Positions 25,705 to 34,346 of a stretch of DNA of 64,000 bases are shown piece by piece. The notes under the pieces are model-generated. The model did no database searches. It had not been told where the DNA came from and worked only from the letters and a program-made list of their open reading frames with translations. Position 1 is the stretch's first letter. Every line of letters starts with the position of its first letter. The position numbers and the translations under genes are program-made. Source of the DNA: Pleomorphomonas sp. (GTDB lineage: Bacteria > Pseudomonadota > Alphaproteobacteria > Rhizobiales > Pleomorphomonadaceae); contig JARKNW010000011.1 in NCBI GenBank assembly GCA_029976075.1, positions 62,001 to 126,000 of the forward strand. Reading direction: 5' to 3'.

Positions 25705-27090
25705 CTTAGTTTAATCGAGGAAGCGCGAGAAGTGGTTCCGCAGGCAAAGCTTTATGCGAAGGGTACTGCATATGAGTTCCTCAAACGCGTTGAACTTAGG
25801 TCGAGTCTGCTTGTAGAGGCCGGGCATCAGAAGGAGGGTTTTCGAGCTGTTCCCTTCTACCAATTTAGACACTTAACGTTTCAGGAATACCTAGCGGCGG
25901 TCGCAGTCGTTGAGGGGCACTATCGAAACTACAGCAATGAGCAGAGTGTTCTTGATGCGTTGGGAAGGTACATTGATGCGGAGGAGTGGAAAGAGGTTGT
26001 GCCCATGGCTGCCGTCCTCGCGCGGAAGAGATCTGAGCCTTTGTTCCGGTACCTCAACAATAAGTGTGCTAACGCGTTCAATGAATGGAATGCAGAACTT
26101 ATGGGAAGGCATAACAGCGAGAAGTATTTGTCTACCCCGAAAGTAGACGCGGCGTCGTTGCTTTTGAAATGTTTGGCGGATGAGGCCGAGGCGGCACCAA
26201 GTACTATTTCAGAGAGTCTTCGGTGGATTGTGTTATACACGAGATTATTCCAGTTCGATGCAAGTTGGAGGCAAATCGCGTCAGGCCCTTACGGGCGCGA
26301 GTTGCGGGACATAGCGTGGGAGCTTCTGAAGAGCGAAGAATATTCGCGTCTTCTGTGGTTGAGAAACTCGTTTGCTGCTGCGGCGCAGATTCAGTTTTGT
26401 ATTGAGAATGGTGACGACTTTGAAAAGCAAATTCAGCTGCTAATTGTTGCAGACAGTGCGGGTGATGAGGATCTCGTTGCGAAAGCGCTGCTAACTATAA
26501 ACGGATTGGTGTGGGGTGGCCGGCCGTTCGTAGAAAAGTTCGAGAGTATGAGAAGAGTCAGAGGGATCGTTGAGAAATACATTAAAGACGAGGAGTCTTT
26601 GCTTGTCGATGCTGCCTTGTGGACCTGGGGGCTTATGAATCGGCACGGAGAGGTTGTTGCAGAGAATCTGGGGCTGCTGGACACACTAGTAAAGATATAC
26701 GAGCGAGTGGATTCAGGTATGTCAAGCGTTTCATTTGCTCTAGATACTGTGTTCGGGATTCCGCGAAGTAGATGGATGCCCAGTGTGTCAGAAAACGTCC
26801 GCGTTAAGATTATTAATGAATTGGGCGAGATTGAAAAGAGACATGATGTTCGCAGTGCGCTGTGTATAGCATTTTATGCGAGAGACAGTTTTGACGACAG
26901 GATTATTGTGGATGCATTGCTTAAAGTTGATTACGTGATGAGTCCGGGGATTGAACGCGTTGTCGCTCAGCTGAACATGAGTGATGATGAGCGAAAGAGG
27001 ATTCTTGAGAGAGCACCAACGCGTGAGTCAAGAGAGGGGAGAAGAAAAAAATCGGCTCATCAATTGCGTTTTAGATTTAAGACGACTTGA
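25705..27090 (+). pseudogene. C-terminal fragment of a NACHT/STAND-type protein
   Basis: The frame is open from 25705, with a GTG at 25732 giving 452 residues. Near residue 45 it has FYQFRHLTFQEYLAA, the winged-helix tail motif that follows NACHT ATPase domains in bacterial STAND defence proteins. A long helical, repeat-like C-terminal sensor region follows. Walker A and B are missing and no ribosome site precedes the frame, so the N-terminal effector and ATPase were probably deleted. It is clearly AT-richer than the phage genes around it, which fits acquired antiphage cargo. A truncated but functional protein cannot be excluded. Confidence 0.65.
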
Positions 27091-27467
27091 AATAGCTTCT
27101 TTGGCGTCCTTGCGACAAAGAGAAAAGGGCTGAGTAAGCCACCGGCTCTATGGAGTTGCTAACAGAAGGTTCTATTCATCGCGGACGTATTGAGTGTCGG
27201 CGGTCACTCGAGCGTTTGCAGGCATGTTTGCCAATGCTCTTATGCCCTCGCTGCCGAGTTCTTGTCGCTGAATTAGAACGATGAAGCCGGTGATCTGTCC
27301 GCTTGACGGAGCCGGCGCGTTGCCTCGCTCGAAGTGCTGGTGACTGGTGCGCCGCGGAGCAGCGTTGCTGGCGTCAGCGCGTGAGTGCGCTGGCACTACC
27401 TCGGAAAGCTCATTACTGACGGATCCTGTCAGTTGTTCACTATCTGTTCCCGTCGTATCGTTAGGGG
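27091..27467. other. Intergenic region with LexA box at its right end
   Basis: There is no gene I can support. A minus-strand frame at 27172-27396 (74 residues) has no ribosome site and no recognisable composition. The only clear element is the LexA box at 27435-27449. Confidence 0.45.
27435..27449 (+). promoter_or_regulatory. LexA (SOS) box
   Basis: GTTC-ACTATCT-GTTC is a perfect match to the alphaproteobacterial LexA consensus GTTC-N7-GTTC. It ends 18 bases before the ATG at 27468, where bound host LexA would block transcription of the downstream gene until DNA damage. Confidence 0.75.
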
Positions 27468-28004
27468 ATGGAAGACAGGACCATCAATCTCGATCTGACG
27501 TTCAAGGCGGCACTAATCGCTAACTGGCAATGGCTGGAGCTTGAGTGCGAGCCGTGCGGGGTGACCGTCCGCTTTGAGCTACAGCCGCTCAGGGCGCGAA
27601 CCAGGCATAACGTCGTTTCCGATTTTGTGGCCCGGGCTCACTGCCGTTTCTGTGGCGAGCCACCGGCCAGGGCGTTTCTCGTGCGCCGTTATGAGGACGC
27701 CGACCCGCTCCAGTTTCTGAAGTTCCGCGTCGAGGAATGGACCCATGATGGCCAGCACATCGAGGCGATAAAGGCAGCATGCTACAGCGTGACGGCGGGT
27801 TGGGCGGCGTATCACGCCATCGTCAAGGATCTGCCGGGCAGGTACGTCACCTATCGGATCGGTTCCTACCTCATGGCGACCACAAGGCCTGAACCACCGC
27901 CGACACCACCGAACAATGTCATCCCAATGCCGAAGAAGGATCGCTCAGGCGCCAATCAGCCTGCAAGCTCTCACCGTCATCGATCGCGGCTAGCGCCGTT
28001 CTAA
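27468..28004 (+). CDS. SOS-controlled hypothetical protein with zinc-ribbon-like cysteines
   Basis: The 178-residue protein has a CEPC pair near residue 25 and CRFC near 62 that could hold a zinc ion, then an alpha/beta region (FLVRRYEDADPLQFLKFRVE) and a proline-rich, basic C-terminal tail. No family is recognised. The perfect LexA box immediately upstream predicts induction by DNA damage, which in a prophage suits an antirepressor, a damage-response protein or late cargo. AGGGG directly abuts the ATG, so the exact start is uncertain. Confidence 0.65.
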   Translation: MEDRTINLDLTFKAALIANWQWLELECEPCGVTVRFELQPLRARTRHNVVSDFVARAHCRFCGEPPARAFLVRRYEDADPLQFLKFRVEEWTHDGQHIEAIKAACYSVTAGWAAYHAIVKDLPGRYVTYRIGSYLMATTRPEPPPTPPNNVIPMPKKDRSGANQPASSHRHRSRLAPF

Positions 28005-28331
28005 AGGTCATCTGCGAGCGGTCGCCCGGCGCTGAGGTGGACAGTGCAGTCGACAATGTTCCATGGCAAAGTATAAGCAAAAACCGATGCAAAACCACTC
28101 AATGCATCTATGTCACAAAGATGTCATACGTTAGTCGGAGAAACGTCATACTTCCTATGAGATCATTTGGACGTAAAAAAAAGGCCACCGCCGAGAGGGT
28201 GGCCAAGAGTTGGTGATTGTTGGCGGTAAGAGCCTGCCAAACAACCTAGCAAAGCCAGTGTTTACATAACAGACTGGCTGAATACAAGGCTTTTATCGCC
28301 GTTTCCCTGCTAAATTATGGAGGATACGGCT
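28005..28331. other. Intergenic region with minus-strand terminator
   Basis: No gene is seen in about 330 bases. The stretch holds the intrinsic terminator at 28175-28204, oriented to stop leftward transcription, and an AT-rich segment before the small membrane protein. Confidence 0.45.
28175..28204 (-). terminator. Intrinsic terminator for leftward transcription
   Basis: On the minus strand GGCCACC and GGTGGCC form a seven-pair stem with an eight-base loop, followed by eight T residues. It is a textbook rho-independent terminator, yet no minus-strand gene lies upstream of it. It may end an antisense transcript from the repeat region at 28.7-28.9 kb. Confidence 0.75.
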
Positions 28332-28493
28332 ATGAGCGAAATGCAGGATCCGCGCAATCGGATCGAAATCGAGTGGAACGACAACACCAAGAAGTTCACC
28401 GGGTATGGACCGTTAGGTATAGCGGCGACTGTGTTGATCGTCGTGTTGCTGCTCGCCACTGCAGTGTTCGTTGGCGGCGGGTTCCACTTCTAG
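28332..28493 (+). CDS. Small single-span membrane protein
   Basis: The 53-residue product has a polar N-terminus (MSEMQDPRNRIEIEWNDNTK) and a strong hydrophobic segment (about residues 27-47, rich in Leu, Val and Ala) near the C-terminus. GGAGG lies eight bases before the ATG at 28332; an ATG at 28317 is an alternative. It is not recognised. A small membrane protein before the terminase genes could be an immunity or exclusion protein, but that is only a guess. Confidence 0.55.
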   Translation: MSEMQDPRNRIEIEWNDNTKKFTGYGPLGIAATVLIVVLLLATAVFVGGGFHF

Positions 28494-28710
28494 CCAGAAC
28501 TTTCACATCGCGGCCGCGCGTTTTACAAAGCCGTCCATCGACAGCTTTGGAGTGTGCCAAGCCGCGATAACTGCTGGCCAAGACGGTGCGAAGCTGAGTT
28601 GATCGAATAGACCAGCGGCGCTTCTCCGTTGGGCGCCGGAGGTACAGTGGCGCTACAATCCACATCAAACAGTATACGCACAAATGCTTATGTTGAGTGT
28701 AAGTCTCGGT

Positions 28711-28806
28711 TTCCAACCGGCTTCCAACCCAAAATGGCCGCTTCCAACCGCCTTCCAACCGGCTTCCAGCTGCCTTCCAACTGGCTTCCAGCCCCTTCCA
28801 ACTGCC
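28711..28806. repeat. Array of 11-bp direct repeats
   Basis: Tandem units CTTCCAACCGG, CTTCCAACCGC, CTTCCAGCTGC, CTTCCAACTGG and similar run with an exact 11-base period from 28741 to about 28800, with two more units at 28710-28730. The CTTCCA core is nearly invariant and the last bases vary. One helical turn per unit suggests an array of protein-binding sites on one face of the DNA. Candidates are terminase (pac/cos) or a replication or regulatory protein. Confidence 0.8.
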
Positions 28807-28963
28807 TGCTTCCCCCCTCTATATCCCTATCGGGATATATTCCCGTCCCCTCGGGACAGGGACGGAATATCCCGTCGGGATTGGGATTGACCAAACCGGG
28901 GAACGGTGGCACCTCAGCAATCGCTAGATGCGAGACGGGCTGCGGCGAGAGATTGCCGCCCCA
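28807..28963. other. Cluster of three palindromes before terminase genes
   Basis: TATATCCC-tatc-GGGATATA (28820-28839), CCGTCCC...GGGACGG (28843-28865) and ATCCCG-t-CGGGAT (28869-28881) follow the 11-bp repeats. The density of hairpins and repeats immediately before the terminase genes resembles a packaging-initiation or origin region. No coding sequence is needed to explain it. Confidence 0.6.
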
Positions 28964-29227
28964 ATGCGAAATCCGATCATCAGGGACTATCAGTCCCTTC
29001 TTGCAGAGCTTGTCGCCGAGCGTAAGCGGCAAGGGCTTTCACAGATCGAAATGGATGCTGCGGCGTTTATCGCCGACGGCTACACCGCCAAGCTAGAGGC
29101 GGGATACAAGTGCTTTGGCCCCATCTCGCTCGCCGCTGTTCTCGGTGCGCTCAATGTGGCGCTGGTCATCGTCAAGCTCGATGAGCATGGCCGGCCCATC
29201 GTCGAGGCGGCCGAGGTTGCCGCATGA
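28964..29227 (+). CDS. XRE-like DNA-binding protein
   Basis: The 87-residue protein has a Cro/C1-type helix-turn-helix (LLAELVAERKRQGLSQIEMD, AAFIADGYTAKLEAG) and a short tail ending VIVKLDEHGRPI. It overlaps the terminase small-subunit gene by 4 bases and lies directly right of the repeats and palindromes, so it may bind them. The start is uncertain (ATG at 28964 or 28928), with no strong ribosome site at either. Confidence 0.65.
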   Translation: MRNPIIRDYQSLLAELVAERKRQGLSQIEMDAAAFIADGYTAKLEAGYKCFGPISLAAVLGALNVALVIVKLDEHGRPIVEAAEVAA

Positions 29228-29787
29228 GCGACAGCCTTCCGACCCCTGCCCAGACCTCACAAGAGCCAGCACCAACCAAGGATCCCGACGCGCATCTGTC
29301 GGCGCTTTCCCGGCGTCAGGTTGGTTTTGTTCAGTCCATCGTGTGGGATGGGTTGCCATTCACTACTGTCTTTCAAAAGCTCGGTATTCCGGAGAGAACG
29401 GCTTATCGGTGGATGAGGGAACCTGCCGTTATCGCTGCGATCAAGGCCGAAGAGCGGGTGCTTCGTTCGTCGGCCAGAGCCGGCAACATTCTGGCGCTTC
29501 AGAAGGTCCGCGACACCAGCGACAACAGCCTAGCGGTGGTCCAGGCGGTTAAGGCCTTGGAACAATTGGCGGATCAGGAGCAGGGCACGGCGGCTCCCGG
29601 CCAGTCTCGCGGCTATGTCATCGTCATCAACGCCCCGGCGACAGCTGGGGGGGCTGCTGTCGACGCGAGCCAAGCCGTTGATAATGCACGCGTGATTGAT
29701 GCGACGCCTTCCCAGTTCCTTCCCCAGCGCTACGACGACGGCCTCGACGATGCCCCGGACGACGGATCGGAGGCGGGAGGGGGGTAG
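29224..29787 (+). CDS. Probable terminase small subunit
   Basis: The 187-residue protein has a helix-turn-helix in the N-terminal third (LSRRQVGFVQSIVWDGLPFT, TVFQKLGIPERTAYRWMREP), then a helical oligomerisation-like region and an acidic, disordered C-terminus. This is the layout of small terminase subunits, which recognise the packaging site. It lies about 400 bases before terL with one small gene between. The assignment rests on fold and position. Confidence 0.68.
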   Translation: MSDSLPTPAQTSQEPAPTKDPDAHLSALSRRQVGFVQSIVWDGLPFTTVFQKLGIPERTAYRWMREPAVIAAIKAEERVLRSSARAGNILALQKVRDTSDNSLAVVQAVKALEQLADQEQGTAAPGQSRGYVIVINAPATAGGAAVDASQAVDNARVIDATPSQFLPQRYDDGLDDAPDDGSEAGGG

Positions 29788-29920
29788 CTCGCGGCGCGGC
29801 GCCCAGGGCGGGACCCCGCCCGGAAAAACCGGTCGCCGTGCAAGAGCTCCAGCTTCGCACGCACAACTTTCCAAAAAATAAACCCGAGATTTTTTGTCAA
29901 CTAAAAAGTTTGGAGGCACG

Positions 29921-30187
29921 ATGGCCGACGACGGCAAGATCATCGCTTTCCCCGGATCCGAGATCCCTTCACAGGAGCCGGACGCGCGGATCGTGGAAAT
30001 GCTTGGCGACATTCATGCGATGGCCAAGCGCGGTGAGATCGTGTCGTTTGCCATCGCTGCGGAGACATCCGATCGCGGAATGATGACCGGGTGGCGGCGC
30101 GGTGACTCCGGCTCAATCCACATCCTGCTCGGCGGCGTCTCGGTCGTTCAGCAATCCATCCTCAATGACGGCTTGGAGCACCGCTGA
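29921..30187 (+). CDS. Hypothetical protein between terminase genes
   Basis: This 88-residue protein (MADDGKIIAFPGSEIP...) is not recognised. GGAGG lies four bases before the ATG at 29921 and the stop overlaps the terL start (TGATG), so it is translated with the packaging genes. Confidence 0.65.
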   Translation: MADDGKIIAFPGSEIPSQEPDARIVEMLGDIHAMAKRGEIVSFAIAAETSDRGMMTGWRRGDSGSIHILLGGVSVVQQSILNDGLEHR

Positions 30188-31803
30188 TGCCGGAGATCCG
30201 CTTCACCCCGGACGGCCGACAGATCTACGAGCCTGACGGTGCGGTGCTCGTTGAGTTTCTGCTTTGCCGTAAGCCGGTGATCGGCATTCAGGGACCGGTT
30301 GGCTCCGGCAAGTCCAAAGGCGCCAACATGTTGCTCTACGCGCTTGCGTCGGAGCAGCGGCCGGATCGCTACGGCATTCGGCGCACGCGGTGGGCGGTGG
30401 TTCGCAACACCTATCCGGAGCTCAAGAACACCACGATCCGCACCTGGCTCGATACCTTCCCTGAGGAGGTCTACGGCAAGTTCCGTTGGTCGATCCCGTA
30501 TCAGCACGTGATCCGCCTCGATGACATGGTGATCGAGGTCGACTTCCTGGCGCTCGACAAGCCGGACGACGTGAAGAAGCTCCGCTCTGGCGAGTACACC
30601 GGCTTCTACTTCAACGAGATGCAGTACATCCCGAAGGATCTGTTCGACGAGGCAACCAGCCGCGCCGGCCGGTACCCGGCGGTGAAGGATGGCGGTTGCA
30701 CGTGGTCGGGCGTGATCTTCGACATGAACGCGCCGGAAGAAGACCATTGGACCGGCATGATGACCGGTCAGGTTCCCTATCCGGACGGCATGCCAGAGGA
30801 GGAGCGCGAGGCGCTGCGTTGGCCGGTCGAGTGGGGCTTCTTCATGCAGCCGCCGGGCCTCATCGCCATTCGCGACGCTGACGGTTCGATCATCGGCTAC
30901 GAGGACAATCCGATCGCCGAAAACGTGAAGTGGCTGAAGCCGAACTATTACCTCGATCAGATCAAGGGCAAGACGCGCAGCTGGATCGACAGCCGCATCA
31001 TGAACGTGGTGACGGTGATCCTCGAAGGCTCGCCGGTCTGGCCGACGTTCCGACCGGAGATCCACTTCGTCAATCGCATCCTGTCACCGGTGCGAGGTCA
31101 CGATCTGCATGTCGGCCTAGACTTTGGCCGGCAGCCATCGGCCATCATCGGCCAGAGCGTCAATGGTCGGGTCATCGTCTATGACGAGCTGATCGGCCGC
31201 GACGAGAGCGCGACCGTGTTCGCGCCGAAGGTGAAGGCGCTGCTTGAGCGGAAGTATCCAGGCTTCCGTGTGCGGTTCCACGGCGATCCGAAGGGCGCCG
31301 ACAAGACACAGGCGGACGAGCGCACGGCCTACGACATCTTCCGCCAGCACGGCATGATCGTCGAGCCGGCGCCGGTGCCGACCAACAACATCAAAACGCG
31401 CCTCGAGGCGGTCGAATACTGCCTCACCCAGCTTGTCGACGGGAAGCCGAAGTTCCTCGTCACAGCGAACGCCCGCACGATCAAGATGGCGATGCAGGGC
31501 AAGTACCACTATCGGAAAAACGACTTCAACAAGCTGGAGCCGGTCAAGGATCAGTGGTCGAACCCGGCGGATGCGCTCCAGTACATGGTCCTCGGCATGG
31601 GCGAGGGGAAGGCGATGGTCGGCCTCGATGCGGCTCGCCGGCCGCGTCCGTATGTGCCGTCTCGGGCTGCGGGCGGACAGTCGGCGCGCTTCAGCCGTGG
31701 CGCGCGTCGCCGCGGAGCGGCCAGCCTTCAACTTCATCGCTCGCCACCCATTTCAAGACGAACAGGACAGATCACTTTGCGTGGGGTGGCCTGCCATGGG
31801 TGA
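30187..31803 (+). CDS. Terminase large subunit
   Basis: The 538-residue packaging motor has an ATPase domain with Walker A GPVGSGKSKG (about residue 38) and YTGFYFNEMQYI as the Walker B-like strand, then a nuclease domain with VGLDFGRQPSA and the closing SNPADALQYM. It translocates and cuts concatemeric phage DNA at the portal. The basic C-terminal tail after residue 480 is poorly conserved in appearance and overlaps the next gene by 8 bases. Confidence 0.93.
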   Translation: MPEIRFTPDGRQIYEPDGAVLVEFLLCRKPVIGIQGPVGSGKSKGANMLLYALASEQRPDRYGIRRTRWAVVRNTYPELKNTTIRTWLDTFPEEVYGKFRWSIPYQHVIRLDDMVIEVDFLALDKPDDVKKLRSGEYTGFYFNEMQYIPKDLFDEATSRAGRYPAVKDGGCTWSGVIFDMNAPEEDHWTGMMTGQVPYPDGMPEEEREALRWPVEWGFFMQPPGLIAIRDADGSIIGYEDNPIAENVKWLKPNYYLDQIKGKTRSWIDSRIMNVVTVILEGSPVWPTFRPEIHFVNRILSPVRGHDLHVGLDFGRQPSAIIGQSVNGRVIVYDELIGRDESATVFAPKVKALLERKYPGFRVRFHGDPKGADKTQADERTAYDIFRQHGMIVEPAPVPTNNIKTRLEAVEYCLTQLVDGKPKFLVTANARTIKMAMQGKYHYRKNDFNKLEPVKDQWSNPADALQYMVLGMGEGKAMVGLDAARRPRPYVPSRAAGGQSARFSRGARRRGAASLQLHRSPPISRRTGQITLRGVACHG

Positions 31804-32206
31804 CGCGCCGCTTTCCCTGCCCATCGAAACCCCGTTCACGTGGTTCGTCTGCTTCCATCCGAACTGCGTGTCACCGTGGGTGAGGCTCATCCCCGGCCGA
31901 TACAAGCACGTCTCCTGCTTCGGTCAGGTGCCGAGCACCAAGGCTTGGGTGTTCTGTGATCCAGCCATCGACTGGATGCGCCTTTCAGTCGTGGCCGACG
32001 AGGACGCCGACGACGTGTTCAAGGTCTGGACCGCCAACGGCGCGAAGATCGTCCGCATCAACCTCCAGCGGAGGACCGGTCGGCACTGGCGGCTCGGCTT
32101 CTGGTGCGTGCCGACGGTGGCCCACATCCTCGGTGTCCGGTCGAGGGCAGTGCGGCCGGATGGCTTTCTGCGAGAATTGCTCCGTCAAGGTGGAGAGTTG
32201 CTATGA
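31796..32206 (+). CDS. Hypothetical structural-region protein
   Basis: This 136-residue protein, rich in Trp and Cys (FTWFVCFHPNCVSPWVRLIP, AWVFCDPAIDWMRL), is not recognised. It overlaps terL by 8 bases and the next gene by 4. Its place between terminase and portal suggests a morphogenesis or lysis-timing accessory, without direct evidence. Confidence 0.62.
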   Translation: MGDAPLSLPIETPFTWFVCFHPNCVSPWVRLIPGRYKHVSCFGQVPSTKAWVFCDPAIDWMRLSVVADEDADDVFKVWTANGAKIVRINLQRRTGRHWRLGFWCVPTVAHILGVRSRAVRPDGFLRELLRQGGELL

Positions 32207-32448
32207 AAGCCCCGAAGGTAACGGTGAAGGAAGATCCAGTCCTGGCCGCTGTCGAAAAGCGGAACCAAGAGAACGACTACACGTCGATCCAGAAGGATGT
32301 TCAGGATCAGACCTCTCAGCTCGGTCGGTTCGCTACCACGCCGGCCAGCGGTTCGCAGGCGGCGCCGATCATGGCGGGCTTTCCAACCGGCACCACAGAT
32401 GTGGTTCAAAGCTCAGTCCTCAAGCTTCTCCTGACCGGGGCGAACTGA
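32203..32448 (+). CDS. Hypothetical small protein before portal
   Basis: This 81-residue polar protein (MKAPKVTVKEDPVLAAVEKR...) has predicted helical then Gly/Thr-rich parts. It starts by ATGA overlap and is followed by the portal gene after three bases. No family is recognised. It may be a minor head component. Confidence 0.62.
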   Translation: MKAPKVTVKEDPVLAAVEKRNQENDYTSIQKDVQDQTSQLGRFATTPASGSQAAPIMAGFPTGTTDVVQSSVLKLLLTGAN

Positions 32449-32451
32449 TCC

Positions 32452-34029
32452 ATGGTCGATCTCCAGAAGGACACACTCGACCGGCTCGCCGACGCTCGGG
32501 CACACAAGGCCCGGTTCGCTCCGGACATTCAGGAAGCCTACTTCTTCGCCGCTCCTCAGAAGGCGCGGCGCGTCACGTCGACTGCTGCGGCTCCGGCCAC
32601 CCCGCCCAAGGATGACGTGGACCTTCAGACGGCAATCGCCATTGAGGAAACCGAGAACTTCGCGACGACGCTGCTCAACTCCTTCATGCCAGAGGGCGTG
32701 ATGTGGGCCAATCAGCGTCCGAGCATCAAAGTCGACGAGGTGGCGAAGAAGGAGGTCGAGGCCGCGTGCAAGGATCAACGCGGCAAGGTGTTTGGTCTGA
32801 TCTGGGAGAGCAACTTCTACTCGGAGATCGGCAAGGCCCTTAATCCGGATGGCGCCGTCGGCACCTTCGGCCTTCTGATCGACACCAAGGATCTACACGG
32901 CTCCGTATCCTGCTATGCGGTGCCGCTGCGTGAGATGGAAATCAACATTGGTCCTGACGGCAAGATCGGGGACCGGTTCATTGTCCGCTACACCAAGAAC
33001 CGTTTCGTCCGCACTCTGCTCGAGGACGACGCCAAGCTCTCCGACAAGCTCGCAAAGGCCATTGCTGACAAGCCGAACGGACAGGCCTGCGTGATCTGGG
33101 GGTGGTGGCGCGACTATGCCAAGGCAGAGGAGACTTGGCAGTACGTCCAGATGGTCAATCGAGAGATTGTCTATGACAAGATCTTGGTCGGCGCCGGCTC
33201 GTGTCCCTTCATCCCCGTCACTTTCAATCGTCATTCAGAATATCCGTTCGGGGTCGGACCGCTCCTCAAGGCGGCACCGGATCTCCGCGTTCTCGACGAG
33301 ATGGCTGCCGGCGAGGTCGATAACATCGACCTAAGCCTTCGCCCGCCGATGACCTATCCGGATGACAGCTTCGCCAATGTCGAGGACGGCGTTGAGCCAG
33401 GAGCTTGGTATCCGATCCGGAACGGCACCCAAGAGGCGATCAGAAAGATGTACGAGCCCAACCGGCTCGATGCGGTCTACTTCGACCAGGAGAAGCGCGA
33501 GCGCCGCGTGCGCCGGCTCTTCTACAACGATTTCCCCCAACAGCGCGGCGATACGCCGCCGACGGCCACTCAGTGGCTCGATGAAATGGCGCTTGCCCAA
33601 CGCAAAATCGGAACGCCGGGTGTCGTATTCTGGGAAGAGGGACCGGGAGCCATCTTCACTCGCTTCAGGTTCATCGGGCTTGAGCGCGGGCTGATCCAGG
33701 AAATCGAATACCCCGGCCAGAAGGGCAAGATCGTCTCCGTTGTCGCCGACAATCCGACGCGACGCGCCCAGGACCAACAGGAAGTTAGCAACGCTGTCCG
33801 CTCGATCCAGATCGGGGCCGAGCTGTTCCCCGAGGAAACCAAAGTGACGGTGGACGGCACCGCGACGCTCAAAAACATCGTCGAGAAGATGGGCGGCAAC
33901 GACGTGGTCGTCTTCCGAAATCAGAACCAGATCGCCCAGGCGACGGACATGCTTGCGAAGGTGGCTGGTCTCGGCGGGGGAGGCGGTCAGCTCCAGCCCG
34001 GCTCGGTCGGCGCACCGGCCGCGCCCTAA
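32452..34029 (+). CDS. Portal (head-tail connector) protein
   Basis: The 525-residue protein resembles T7-type podovirus head-tail connectors. It has ENFATTLLNSFMPEGVMW near the N-terminus, a beta-rich wing, AAGEVDNIDLSLRPPMTYPD and TPPTATQWLDEMALAQRKIG in the clip/stem region. A dodecamer of this protein forms the DNA channel bound by the terminase. Position after terL and before the scaffold agrees. Confidence 0.88.
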   Translation: MVDLQKDTLDRLADARAHKARFAPDIQEAYFFAAPQKARRVTSTAAAPATPPKDDVDLQTAIAIEETENFATTLLNSFMPEGVMWANQRPSIKVDEVAKKEVEAACKDQRGKVFGLIWESNFYSEIGKALNPDGAVGTFGLLIDTKDLHGSVSCYAVPLREMEINIGPDGKIGDRFIVRYTKNRFVRTLLEDDAKLSDKLAKAIADKPNGQACVIWGWWRDYAKAEETWQYVQMVNREIVYDKILVGAGSCPFIPVTFNRHSEYPFGVGPLLKAAPDLRVLDEMAAGEVDNIDLSLRPPMTYPDDSFANVEDGVEPGAWYPIRNGTQEAIRKMYEPNRLDAVYFDQEKRERRVRRLFYNDFPQQRGDTPPTATQWLDEMALAQRKIGTPGVVFWEEGPGAIFTRFRFIGLERGLIQEIEYPGQKGKIVSVVADNPTRRAQDQQEVSNAVRSIQIGAELFPEETKVTVDGTATLKNIVEKMGGNDVVVFRNQNQIAQATDMLAKVAGLGGGGGQLQPGSVGAPAAP

Positions 34030-34046
34030 CTATCGAAGAGGGACAA

Positions 34047-34346
34047 ATGATCTACACGAAGGACGAAGTCCTCGCCGCCTTCGCCGCCGTCGGCGGCACG
34101 CGAGACGGTACCGTGATCCGCGAGTTTTTGGCTGAAAAGCTCATGCGCGGTCCGACTACGGGGCAAAAGTCCGGGGCAGTGCGGGAAGAGGTCGGCCGAC
34201 TTAGCATGGTCCGCGAAATCCTCAGTTTGCTTGAAGGACCGCGCGACAGCGATGCTGGTGAACAACAACAGTCAGGGGCAGAACGGACAGAGCGCCCCGC
34301 TCGTCACACCTACCGAGGGGCAGCCCGACGGGGGCGCCTCGGGTAA
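34047..34346 (+). CDS. Hypothetical virion-region protein
   Basis: The 99-residue protein has a structured-looking N-terminal 70 residues (MIYTKDEVLAAFAAVGGTRD...). GAGGGACAA precedes the ATG. The last third overlaps the scaffold gene by about 95 bases and is basic and low complexity, so it may be tolerated read-through. Not recognised. Confidence 0.58.
   Translation: MIYTKDEVLAAFAAVGGTRDGTVIREFLAEKLMRGPTTGQKSGAVREEVGRLSMVREILSLLEGPRDSDAGEQQQSGAERTERPARHTYRGAARRGRLG

Noticed and set aside
27172-27396. Minus-strand reading frame of 74 residues before the LexA box
   Set aside because: No ribosome site and no recognisable protein features.
28396-28758. Minus-strand reading frame of 120 residues upstream of the orphan terminator
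   Set aside because: Its text is antisense to the membrane-protein gene and the repeats, and it does not resemble a protein; a non-coding transcript is likelier.
28711-28806. Repeat array considered as a CRISPR
   Set aside because: The units are 11 bases, tandem and without unique spacers; no cas genes are near.
28684-28890. Plus-strand reading frame through the 11-bp repeats
   Set aside because: Proline-rich text arises from the repeats; no ribosome site.
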